This document shows, one piece after another, positions 37,225 to 47,940 of a stretch of DNA of 64,000 nucleotides. The stretch's first letter is position 1. Each line of letters begins with the position of its first letter. The stretch is from Synchiropus splendidus (taxonomy: Eukaryota; Chordata; Actinopteri; Syngnathiformes; Callionymidae): positions 74,501 to 138,500 of the forward strand of contig NW_026527082.1 in the NCBI RefSeq assembly GCF_027744825.2, read 5' to 3'. The notes below the pieces were generated by a model. It worked only from the letters and a program-made list of their open reading frames with translations, searched no databases and was not told where the DNA came from. The translations under genes were made by a program, and so were the position numbers.

Positions 37225-39104
37225 ATCTAAACTGTCTGAAGTGTTTTTCCAAAGTTATCAACACTTTTATGTTTGGCGTTCCGAAACCCACCTTATCTCA
37301 GGCTGAAAAGCGTTTTTGTGCATTGTGCCATAACTTTTCAGGGAAGCTTCAGAACATGAAATTTTAACCTCCCACTATAGCAGAAAGGGTCTTTCTAGTA
37401 GGTGCACATCAAATCTAAGCTCTCTGAAGTGTTTTTCGAAAGTTATCAACACTTTTATGTTTGGCGTTCCGAAACCCACCTTATCTCAGGCTGAAAAGCG
37501 TTTTTGTGCATTCTGCCATAACTTTTCAGGAAAGCTTCAGAACATGAAATTTTAACCTCCCACTATAGCAGAAAGGGTCTTTCTAGTAGTTGCACATCAA
37601 ATCTAAACTGTCTGAAGTGTTTTTCCAAAGTTATTAACACTTTTATGTTTGGCGTTCCGAAACCCACCTTATCTCAGGCTGAAAAGCGTTTTTGTGCATT
37701 GTGCCATAACTTTTCAGGGAAGCTTCAGAACATGAAATTTTAACCTCCCACTATAGCAGAAAGGGTCTTTCTAGTAGTTGCACATCAAATCTAAACTGTC
37801 TGAAGTGTTTTTCCAAAGTTATTAACACTTTTATGTTTGGCGTTCCGAAACCCACCTTATCTCAGGCTGAAAAGCGTTTTTGTGCATTGTGCCATAACTT
37901 TTCAGGGAAGCTTCAGAACATGAAATTTTAACCTCCCACTATAGCAGAAAGGGTCTTTCTAGTAGTTGCACATCAAATCTAAACTGTCTGAAGTGTTTTT
38001 CCAAAGTTATCAACACTTTTATGTTTGGCGTTCCGAAACCCACCTTATCTCAGGCTGAAAAGCGTTTTTACGCATTGTGCCATAACTTTTCAGGGAAGCT
38101 TCAGAACATGAAATTTTAACCTCCCACTATAGCAGAAAGGGTCTTTCTAGTAGGTGCACATCAAATCTAAGCTGTCTGAAGTGTTTTTCGAAAGTTATCA
38201 ACACTTTTATGTTTGGCGTTCCGAAACCCACCTTATCTCTGGCTGAAAAGCGTTTTTGTGCATTGTGCCATAACTTTTCAGGGAAGCTTCAGAACATGAA
38301 ATTTTAACCTCCCACTATAGCAGAAAGGGTCTTTCTAGTAGTTGCACATCAAATCTAAGCTGTCTGAAGTGTTTTTCCAAAGTTATCAACACTTTTATGT
38401 TTGGCGTTCCGAAACCCACCTTATCTCAGGCTGAAAAGCGTTTTTGTGCATTGTGCCATAACTTTTCAGGAAAGCTTCAGAACATGAAATTTTAACCTCC
38501 CACTATAGCAGAAAGGGTCTTTCTAGTAGTTGCACATCAAATCTAAACTGTCTGAAGTGTTTTTCCAAAGTTATCAACACTTTTATGTTTGGCGTTCCGA
38601 AACCCACCTTATCTCAGGCTGAAAAGCGTTTTTACGCATTGTGCCATAACTTTTCAGGGAAGCTTCAGAACATGAAATTTTAACCTCCCACTATAGCAGA
38701 AAGGGTCTTTCTAGTAGGTGCACATCAAATCTAAGCTGTCTGAAGTGTTTTTCGAAAGCTATCAACACTTTTATGTTTGGCGTTCCGAAACCCACCTTAT
38801 CTCAGGCTGAAAAGCGTTTTTGTGCATTGTGCCATAACTTTTCAGGGAAGCTTCAGAACATGAAATTTTAACCTCCCACTATAGCAGAAAGGGTCTTTCT
38901 AGTAGTTGCACATCAAATCTAAGCTGTCTGAAGTGTTTTTCCAAAGTTATCAACACTTTTATGTTTGGCGTTCCGAAACCCACCTTATCTCAGGCTGAAA
39001 AGCGTTTTTGTGCATTGTGCCATAACTTTTCAGGAAAGCTTCAGAACATGAAATTTTAACCTCCCACTATAGCAGAAAGGGTCTTTCTAGTAGTTGCACA
39101 TCAA
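37225..39104. repeat. Transition segment M199-M208
   Basis: The run is C-like (gt instead of ac), D (ttctgcc), A, A, C, E, F, C, E, F. It does not continue the 84-mer. The same order, including the ttctgcc marker near 37511, recurs at M293-M302 with a 94-monomer offset. Private substitutions include ctctggctg near 38239 and aaagctatc near 38755. M199 itself has a type C 5' end with gt at 94-95 and g178, so it may be a further mixed monomer. Confidence 0.75.
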
Positions 39105-42100
39105 ATCTAAACTGTCTGAAGTGTTTTTCCAAAGTTATCAACACTTTTATGTTTGGCGTTCCGAAACCCACCTTATCTCAGGCTGAAAAGCGTTTTTACG
39201 CATTGTGCCATACCTTTTCAGGGAAGCTTCAGAACATGAAATTTTAACCTCCCACTATAGCAGAAAGGGTCTTTCTAGTAGGTGCACATCAAATCTAAGC
39301 TCTCTGAAGTGTTTTTCGAAAGTTATCAACACTTTTATGTTTGGCGTTCCGAAACCCACCTTATCTCAGGCTGAAAAGCGTTTTTGTGCATTGTGCCATA
39401 ACTTTTCAGGGAAGCTTCAGAACATGACATTTTAACCTCCCACTATAGCAGAAAGGGTCTTTCTAGTAGTTGCACATCAAATCTAAACTGTCTGAAGTGT
39501 TTTTCCAAAGTTATTAACACTTTTATGTTTGGCGTTCCGAAACCCACCTTATCTCAGGCTGAAAAGCGTTTTTGTGCATTGTGCCATAACTTTTCAGGGA
39601 AGCCTCAGAACATGAAATTTTAACCTCCCACTATAGCAGAAAGGGTCTTTCTAGTAGTTGCACATCAAATCTAAACTGTCTGAAGTGTTTTTCCAAAGTT
39701 ATTAACACTTTTATGTTTGGCGTTCCGAAACCCACCTTATCTCAGGCTGAAAAGCGTTTTTGTGCATTGAGCCATAACTTTTCAGGGAAGCTTCAGAACA
39801 TGAAATTTTAACCTCCCACTATAGCAGAAAGGGTCTTTCTAGTAGTTGCACATCAAATCTAAACTGTCTGAAGTGTTTTTCCAAAGTTATTAACACTTTT
39901 ATGTTTGGCGTTCCGAAACCCACCTTATCTCAGGCTGAAAAGCGTTTTTGTGCATTGTGCCATAACTTTTCAGGGAAGCTTCAGAACATGAAATTTTAAC
40001 CTCCCACTATAGCAGAAAGGGTCTTTCTAGTAGGTGCACATCAAATCTAAGCTGTCTGAAGTGTTTTTCGAAAGTTATCAACACTTTTATGTTTGGCGTT
40101 CCGAAACCCACCTTATCTCAGGCTGAAAAGCGTTTTTGTGCATTGTGCCATAACTTTTCAGGGAAGCTTCAGAACATGAAATTTTAACCTCCCACTATAG
40201 CAGAAAGGGTCTTTCTAGTAGTTGCACATCAAATCTAAGCTGTCTGAAGTGTTTTTCCAAAGTTATCAAGACTTTTATGTTTGGCCTTCCGAAACCCACC
40301 TTATCTCAGGCTGAAAAGCGTTTTTGTGCATTGTGCCATAACTTTTCAGGAAAGCTTCAGAACATGAAATTTTAACCTCCCACTATAGCAGAAAGGGTCT
40401 TTCTAGTAGTTGCACATCAAATCAAAACTGTCTGAAGTGTTTTTCCAAAGTTATAAACACTTTTATGTTTGGCGTTCCGAAACCCACCTTATCTCAGGCT
40501 GAAAAGCGTTTTTACGCATTGTGCCATAACTTTTCAGGGAAGCTTCAGAACATGAAATTTTAACCTCCCACTATAGCAGAAAGGGTCTTTCTAGTAGGTG
40601 CACATCAAATCTAAGCTGTCTGAAGTGTTTTTCGAAAGTTATCAACACTTTTATGTTTGGCGTTCCGAAACCCACCTTATCTCAGGCTGAAAAGCGTTTT
40701 TGTGCATTGCGCCATAACTTTTCAGGGAAGCTTCAGAACATGAAATTTTAACCTCCCACTATAGCAGAAAGGGTCTTTCTAGTAGTTGCACATCAAATCT
40801 AAACTGTCTGAAGTGTTTTTCCAAAGTTATCAACACTTTTATGTTTGGCGTTCCGAAACCCACCTTATCTCAGGCTGAAAAGCGTTTTTACGCATTGTGC
40901 CATAACTTTTCAGGGAAGCTTCAGAACATGAAATTTTAACCTCCCACTATAGCAGAAAGGGTCTTTCTAGTAGGTGCACATCAAATCTAAGCTCTCTGAA
41001 GTGTTTTTCGAAAGTTATCAACACTTTTATGTTTGGCGTTCCGAAACCCACCTTATCTCAGGCTGAAAAGCGTTTTTGTGCATTGTGCCATAACTTTTCA
41101 GGGAAGCTTCAGAACATGAAATTTTAACCTCCCACTATAGCAGAAAGGGTCTTTCTAGTAGTTGCACATCAAATCTAAACTGTCTGAAGTGTTTTTCCAA
41201 AGTTATTAACACTTTTATGTTTGGCGTTCCGAAACCCACCTTATCTCAGGCTGAAAAGCGTTTTTGTGCATTGTGCCATAACTTTTCAGGGAAGCTTCAG
41301 AACATGAAATTTTAACCTCCCACTATAGCAGAAAGGGTCTTTCTAGTAGTTGCACATCAAATCTAAACTGTCTGAAGTGTTTTTCCAAAGTTATTAACAC
41401 TTTTATGTTTGGCGTTCCGAAACCCACCTTATCTCAGGCTGAAAAGCGTTTTTGTGCATTGTGCCATAACTTTTCAGGGAAGCTTCAGAACATGAAATTT
41501 TAACCTCCCACTATAGCAGAAAGGGTCTTTCTAGTAGTTGCACATCAAGTCTAAACTGTCTGAAGTGTTTTTCCAAAGTTATTAACACTTTTATGTTTGG
41601 CGTTCCGAAACCCACCTTATCTCAGGCTGAAAAGCGTTTTTGTGCATTGTGCCATAACTTTTCAGGGAAGCTTCAGAACATGAAATTTTAACCTCCCACT
41701 ATAGCAGAAAGGGTCTTTCTAGTAGTTGCACATCAAATCTAAGCTGTCTGAAGTGTTTTTCCAAAGTTATCAACACTTTTATGTTTGGCGTTCCGAAACC
41801 CACCTTATCTCAGGCTGAAAAGCGTTTTTGTGCATTGTGCCATAACTTTTCAGGAAAGCTTCAGAACATGAAATTTTAACCTCCCACTATAGCAGAAAGG
41901 GTCTTTCTAGTAGTTGCACATCAAATCTAAACTGTCTGAAGTGTTTTTCCAAAGTTATCAACACTTTTATGTTTGGCGTTCCGAAACCCACCTTATCTCA
42001 GGCTGAAAAGCGTTTTTACGCATTGTGCCATAACTTTTCAGGGAAGCTTCAGAACATGAAATTTTAACCTCCCACTATAGCAGAAAGGGTCTTTCTAGTA

Positions 42101-45100
42101 GGTGCACATCAAATCTAAGCTCTTTGAAGTGTTTTTCGAAAGTTATCAACACTTTTATGTTTGGCGTTCCGAAACCCACCTTATCTCAGGCTGAAAAGCG
42201 TTTTTGTGCATTGTGCCATAACTTTTCAGGGAAGCTTCAGAACATGAAATTTTAACCTCCCACTATAGCAGAAAGGGTCTTTCTAGTAGTTGCACATCAA
42301 ATCTAAACTGTCTGAAGTGTTTTTCCAAAGTTATTAACACTTTTATGTTTGGCGTTCCGAAACCCACCTTATCTCAGGCTGAAAAGCGTTTTTGTGCATT
42401 GTGCCATAACTTTTCAGGGAAGCTTCAGAACATGAAATTTTAACCTCCCACTATAGCAGAAAGGGTCTTTCTAGTAGTTGCACATCAAATCTAAACTGTC
42501 TGAAGTGTTTTTCCAAAGTTATTAACACTTTTATGTTTGGCGTTCCGAAACCCACCTTATCTCAGGCTGAAAAGCGATTTTGTGCATTGTGCCATAACTT
42601 TTCAGGGAAGCTTCAGAACATGAAATTTTAACCTCCCACTATAGCAGAAAGGGTCTTTCTAGTAGTTGCACATCAAATCTAAACTGTCTGAAGTGTTTTT
42701 CCAAAGTTATTAACACTTTTATGTTTGGCGTTCCGAAACCCACCTTATCTCAGGCTGAAAAGCGTTTTTGTGCATTGTGCCATAACTTTTCAGGGAAGCT
42801 TCAGAACATGAAATTTTAACCTCCCACTATAGCAGAAAGGGTCTTTCTAGTAGTTGCACATCAAATCTAAGCTGTCTGAAGTGTTTTTCCAAAGTTATCA
42901 ACACTTTTATGTTTGGCGTTCCGAAACCCACCTTATCTCAGGCTGAAAAGCGTTTTTGTGCATTGTGCCATAACTTTTCAGGAAAGCTTCAGAACATGAA
43001 ATTTTAACCTCCCACTATAGCAGAAAGGGTCTTTCTAGTAGTTGCACATCAAATCTAAACTGTCTGAAGTGTTTTTCCAAAGTTATCAACACTTTTATGT
43101 TTGGCGTTCCGAAACCCACCTTATCTCAGGCTGAAAAGCGTTTTTACGCATTGTGCCATAACTTTTCAGGGAAGCTTCAGAACATGAAATTTTAACCTCC
43201 CACTATAGCAGAAAGGGTCTTTCTAGTAGGTGCACATCAAATCTAAGCTCTTTGAAGTGTTTTTCGAAAGTTATCAACACTTTTATGTTTGACGTTCCGA
43301 AACCCACCTTATCTCAGGCTGAAAAGCGTTTTTGTGCATTGTGCCATAACTTTTCAGGGAAGCTTCAGAACATGAAATTTTAACCTCCCACTATAGCAGA
43401 AAGGGTCTTTCTAGTAGTTGCACATCAAATCTAAACTGTCTGAAGTGTTTTTCCAAAGTTATTAACACTTTTATGTTTGGCGTTCCGAAACCCACCTTAT
43501 CTCAGGCTGAAAAGCGTTTTTGTGCATTGTGCCATAACTTTTCAGGGAACCTTCAGAACATGAAATTTTAACCTCCCACTATAGCAGAAAGGGTCTTTCT
43601 AGTAGTTGCACATCAAATCTAAACTGTCTGAAGTGTTTTTCCAAAGTTATTAACACTTTTATGTTTGGCGTTCCGAAACCCACCTTATCTCAGGCTTAAA
43701 AGCGTTTTTGTGCATTGTGCCATAACTTTTCAGGGAAGCTTCAGAACATGAAATTTTAACCTCCCACTATAGCAGAAAGGGTCTTTCTAGTAGTTGCACA
43801 TCAAATCTAAACTGTCTGAAGTGTTTTTCCAAAGTTATTAACACTTTTATGTTTGGCGTTCCGAAACCCACCTTATCTCAGGCTGAAAAGCGTTTTTGTG
43901 CATTGTGCCATAACTTTTCAGGGAAGCTTCAGAACATGAAATTTTAACCTCCCACTATAGCAGAAAGGGTCTTTCTAGTAGGTGCACATCAAATCTAAGC
44001 TGTCTGAAGTGTTTTTCGAAAGTTATCAACACTTTTATGTTTGGCCTTCCGAAACCCACCTTATCTCAGGCTGAAAAGCGTTTTTGTGCATTGTGCCATA
44101 ACTTTTCAGGGAAGCTTCAGAACATGAAATTTTAACCTCCCACTATAGCAGAAAGGGTCTTTCTAGTAGTTGCACATCAAATCTAAGCTGTCTGAAGTGT
44201 TTTTCAAAAGTTATCAACACTTTTATGTTTGGCGTTCCGAAACCCACCTTATCTCAGGCTGAAAAGCGTTTTTGTGCATTGTGCCATAACTTTTCAGGAA
44301 AGCTTCAGAACATGAAATTTTAACCTCCCACTATAGCAGAAAGGGTCTTTCTAGTAGTTGCACATCAAATCTAAACTGTCTGAAGTGTTTTTCCAAAGTT
44401 ATCAACACTTTTATGTTTGGCGTTCCGAAACCCACCTTATCTCAGGCTGAAAAGCGTTTTTACGCATTGTGCCATAACTTTTCAGGGAAGCTTCAGAACA
44501 TGAAATTTTAACCTCCCACTATAGCAGAAAGGGTCTTTCTAGTAGGTGCACATCAAATCTAAGCTCTCTGAAGTGTTTTTCAAAAGTTATCAACACTTTT
44601 ATGTTTGGCGTTCCGAAACCCACCTTATCTCAGGCTGAAAAGCGTTTTTGTGCATTGTGCCATAACTTTTCAGGGAAGCTTCAGAACATGAAATTTTAAC
44701 CTCCCACTATAGCAGAAAGGGTCTTTCTAGTAGGTGCACATCAAATCTAAGCTGTCTGAAGTGTTTTTCGAAAGTTATCAACACTTTTATGTTTGGCGTT
44801 CCGAAACCCACCTTATCTCAGGCTGAAAAGCGTTTTTGTGCATTGTGCCATAACTTTTCAGGGAAGCTTCAGAACATGAAATTTTAACCTCCCACTATAG
44901 CAGAAAGGGTCTTTCTAGTAGTTGCACATCAAATCTAAGCTGTCTGAAGTGTTTTTCAAAAGTTATCAACACTTTTATGTTTGGCGTTCCGAAACCCACC
45001 TTATCTCAGGCTGAAAAGCGTTTTTGTGCATTGTGCCATAACTTTTCAGGAAAGCTTCAGAACATGAAATTTTAACCTCCCACTATAGCAGAAAGGGTCT

Positions 45101-45120
45101 TTCTAGTAGTTGCACATCAA
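39105..45120. repeat. 32-monomer higher-order block, copy 1 (6,016 bp, M209-M240)
   Basis: Marker order is M209 catacc, M210 atgacat, M211 agcctc, M215 tcaagac with ggcctt, M216 aatcaaaac and M217 ttgcgcc. Then come M225 and M231 ctcttt, M227 gcgatttt, M232 gggaacc, M233 ggcttaaa and M235 ggcctt. All recur in M256-M287, 47 monomers later. Singletons here that are absent from copy 2 include cattgagcc (M212), tataaac (M216), catcaagtct (M222) and gacgtt (M231). A 6-monomer rhythm (D-like A A A F C) is seen within it at M219-M224 and M225-M230. Confidence 0.88.
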
Positions 45121-47940
45121 ATCTAAACTGTCTGAAGTGTTTTTCCAAAGTTATCAACACTTTTATGTTTGGCGTTCCGAAACCCACCTTATCTCAGGCT
45201 GAAAAGCGTTTTTACGCATTGTGCCATACCTTTTCAGGGAAGCTTCAGAACATGAAATTTTAACCTCCCACTATAGCAGAAAGGGTCTTTCTAGTAGGTG
45301 CACATCAAATCTAAGCTCTCTGAAGTGTTTTTCGAAAGTTATCAACACTTTTATGTTTGGCGTTCCGAAACCCACCTTATCTCAGGCTGAAAAGCGTTTT
45401 TGTGCATTGTGCCATAACTTTTCAGGGAAGCTTCAGAACATGACATTTTAACCTCCCACTATAGCAGAAAGGGTCTTTCTAGTAGTTGCACATCAAATCT
45501 AAACTGTCTGAAGTGTTTTTCCAAAGTTATTAACACTTTTATGTTTGGCGTTCCGAAACCCACCTTATCTCAGGCTGAAAAGCGTTTTTGTGCATTGTGC
45601 CATAACTTTTCAGGGAAGCCTCAGAACATGAAATTTTAACCTCCCACTGTAGCAGAAAGGGTCTTTCTAGCAGTTGCACATCAAATCTAAACTGTCTGAA
45701 GTGTTTTTCCAAAGTTATTAACACTTTTATGTTTGGCGTTCCGAAACCCACCTTATCTCAGGCTGAAAAGCGTTTTTGTGCATTGTGCCATAACTTTTCA
45801 GGGAAGCTTCAGAACATGAAATTTTAACCTCCCACTATAGCAGAAAGGGTCTTTCTAGTAGTTGCACATCAAATCTAAACTGTCTGAAGTGTTTTTCCAA
45901 AGTTATTAACACTTTTATGTTTGGCGTTCCGAAACCCACCTTATCTCAGGCTGAAAAGCGTTTTTGTGCATTGTGCCATAACTTTTCAGGGAAGCTTCAG
46001 AACATGAAATTTTAACCTCCCACTATAGCAGAAAGGGTCTTTCTAGTAGGTGCACATCAAATCTAAGCTGTCTGAAGTGTTTTTCGAAAGTTATCAACAC
46101 TTTTATGTTTGGCGTTCCGAAACCCACCTTATCTCAGGCTGAAAAGCGTTTTTGTGCATTGTGCCATAACTTTTCAGGGAAGCTTCAGAACATGAAATTT
46201 TAACCTCCCACTATAGCAGAAAGGGTCTTTCTAGTAGTTGCACATCAAATCTAAGCTGTCTGAAGTGTTTTTCCAAAGTTATCAAGACTTTTATGTTTGG
46301 CCTTCCGAAACCCACCTTATCTCAGGCTGAAAAGCGTTTTTGTGCATTGTGCCATAACTTTTCAGGAAAGCTTCAGAACATGAAATTTTAACCTCCCACT
46401 ATAGCAGAAAGGGTCTTTCTAGTAGTTGCACATCAAATCAAAACTGTCTGAAGTGTTTTTCCAAAGTTATCAACACTTTTATGTTTGGCGTTCCGAAACC
46501 CACCTTATCTCAGGCTGAAAAGCGTTTTTACGCATTGTGCCATAACTTTTCAGGGAAGCTTCAGAACATGAAATTTTAACCTCCCACTATAGCAGAAAGG
46601 GTCTTTCTAGTAGGTGCACATCAAATCTAAGCTGTCTGAAGTGTTTTTCGAAAGTTATCAACACTTTTATGTTTGGCGTTCCGAAACCCACCTTATCTCA
46701 GGCTGAAAAGCGTTTTTGTGCATTGCGCCATAACTTTTCAGGGAAGCTTCAGAACATGAAATTTTAACCTCCCACTATAGCAGAAAGGGTCTTTCTAGTA
46801 GTTGCACATCAAATCTAAACTGTCTGAAGTGTTTTTCCAAAGTTATCAACACTTTTATGTTTGGCGTTCCGAAACCCACCTTATCTCAGGCTGAAAAGCG
46901 TTTTTACGCATTGTGCCATAACTTTTCAGGGAAGCTTCAGAACATGAAATTTTAACCTCCCACTATAGCAGAAAGGGTCTTTCTAGTAGGTGCACATCAA
47001 ATCTAAGCTCTCTGAAGTGTTTTTCGAAAGTTATCAACACTTTTATGTTTGGCGTTCCGAAACCCACCTTATCTCAGGCTGAAAAGCGTTTTTGTGCATT
47101 GTGCCATAACTTTTCAGGAAAGCTTCAGAACATGAAATTTTAACCTCCCACTATAGCAGAAAGGGTCTTTCTAGTAGTTGCACATCAAATCTAAACTGTC
47201 TGAAGTGTTTTTCCAAAGTTATCAACACTTTTATGTTTGGCGTTCCGAAACCCACCTTATCTCAGGCTGAAAAGCGTTTTTACGCATTGTGCCATAACTT
47301 TTCAGGGAAGCTTCAGAACATGAAATTTTAACCTCCCACTATAGCAGAAAGGGTCTTTCTAGTAGGTGCACATCAAATCTAAGCTCTCTGAAGTGTTTTT
47401 CAAAAGTTATCAACACTTTTATGTTTGGCGTTCCGAAACCCACCTTATCTCAGGCTGAAAAGCGTTTTTGTGCATTGTGCCATAACTTTTCAGGGAAGCT
47501 TCAGAACATGAAATTTTAACCTCCCACTATAGCAGAAAGGGTCTTTCTAGTAGGTGCACATCAAATCTAAGCTGTCTGAAGTGTTTTTCGAAAGTTATCA
47601 ACACTTTTATGTTTGGCGTTCCGAAACCCACCTTATCTCAGGCTGAAAAGCGTTTTTGTGCATTGTGCCATAACTTTTCAGGGAAGCTTCAGAACATGAA
47701 ATTTTAACCTCCCACTATAGCAGAAAGGGTCTTTCTAGTAGTTGCACATCAAATCTAAGCTGTCTGAAGTGTTTTTCAAAAGTTATCAACACTTTTATGT
47801 TTGGCGTTCCGAAACCCACCTTATCTCAGGCTGAAAAGCGTTTTTGTGCATTGTGCCATAACTTTTCAGGAAAGCTTCAGAACATGAAATTTTAACCTCC
47901 CACTATAGCAGAAAGGGTCTTTCTAGTAGTTGCACATCAA
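45121..47940. repeat. 15-monomer deleted derivative of the 32-mer (2,820 bp, M241-M255)
   Basis: The first ten monomers (M241-M250) reproduce positions 1-10 of the 32-mer, with markers catacc, atgacat, agcctc, tcaagac, aatcaaaac and ttgcgcc. M251 is a D monomer with a119, and M252-M255 reproduce positions 29-32 (C, D with a26, E, B). Seventeen monomers (3,196 bp) are missing between. M243 shares the ctgtag and ctagcag changes with M258 but not with M211, so this block is closer to the second 32-mer than to the first. Confidence 0.87.
47001..47188. repeat. Deletion-junction monomer M251
   Basis: M251 has the D-type 5' part (g7, c10, g26) of block position 11 and a119, as in the type B monomer at block position 28. 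The equivalent D monomers M219 and M266 have g119. This fits a crossover inside the monomer, between positions 26 and 119, that removed exactly 17 monomers and made the 15-mer. A simple g-to-a change at 47119 or conversion from another D(a119) monomer could give the same result. Confidence 0.65.

Noticed and set aside
39205..39435. 76-codon plus-strand open frame, repeated at 45221-45451 and 48041-48271
   Set aside because: It starts at GTG, lies entirely inside satellite monomers and exists only because catacc replaces cataac, removing a TAA. It ends in the next monomer at the usual taa. The three copies are the three block-start duplicates, so the recurrence reflects array duplication and not selection for a protein.
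45539..45751. 70-codon minus-strand open frame, repeated at 48359-48571
   Set aside because: It also starts at GTG. It is open because ctatag became ctgtag in M243 and M258, which removes a TAG on the minus strand. The whole frame is satellite sequence with no protein-like features, and the unit length (188, not a multiple of 3) shifts the frame at each monomer.
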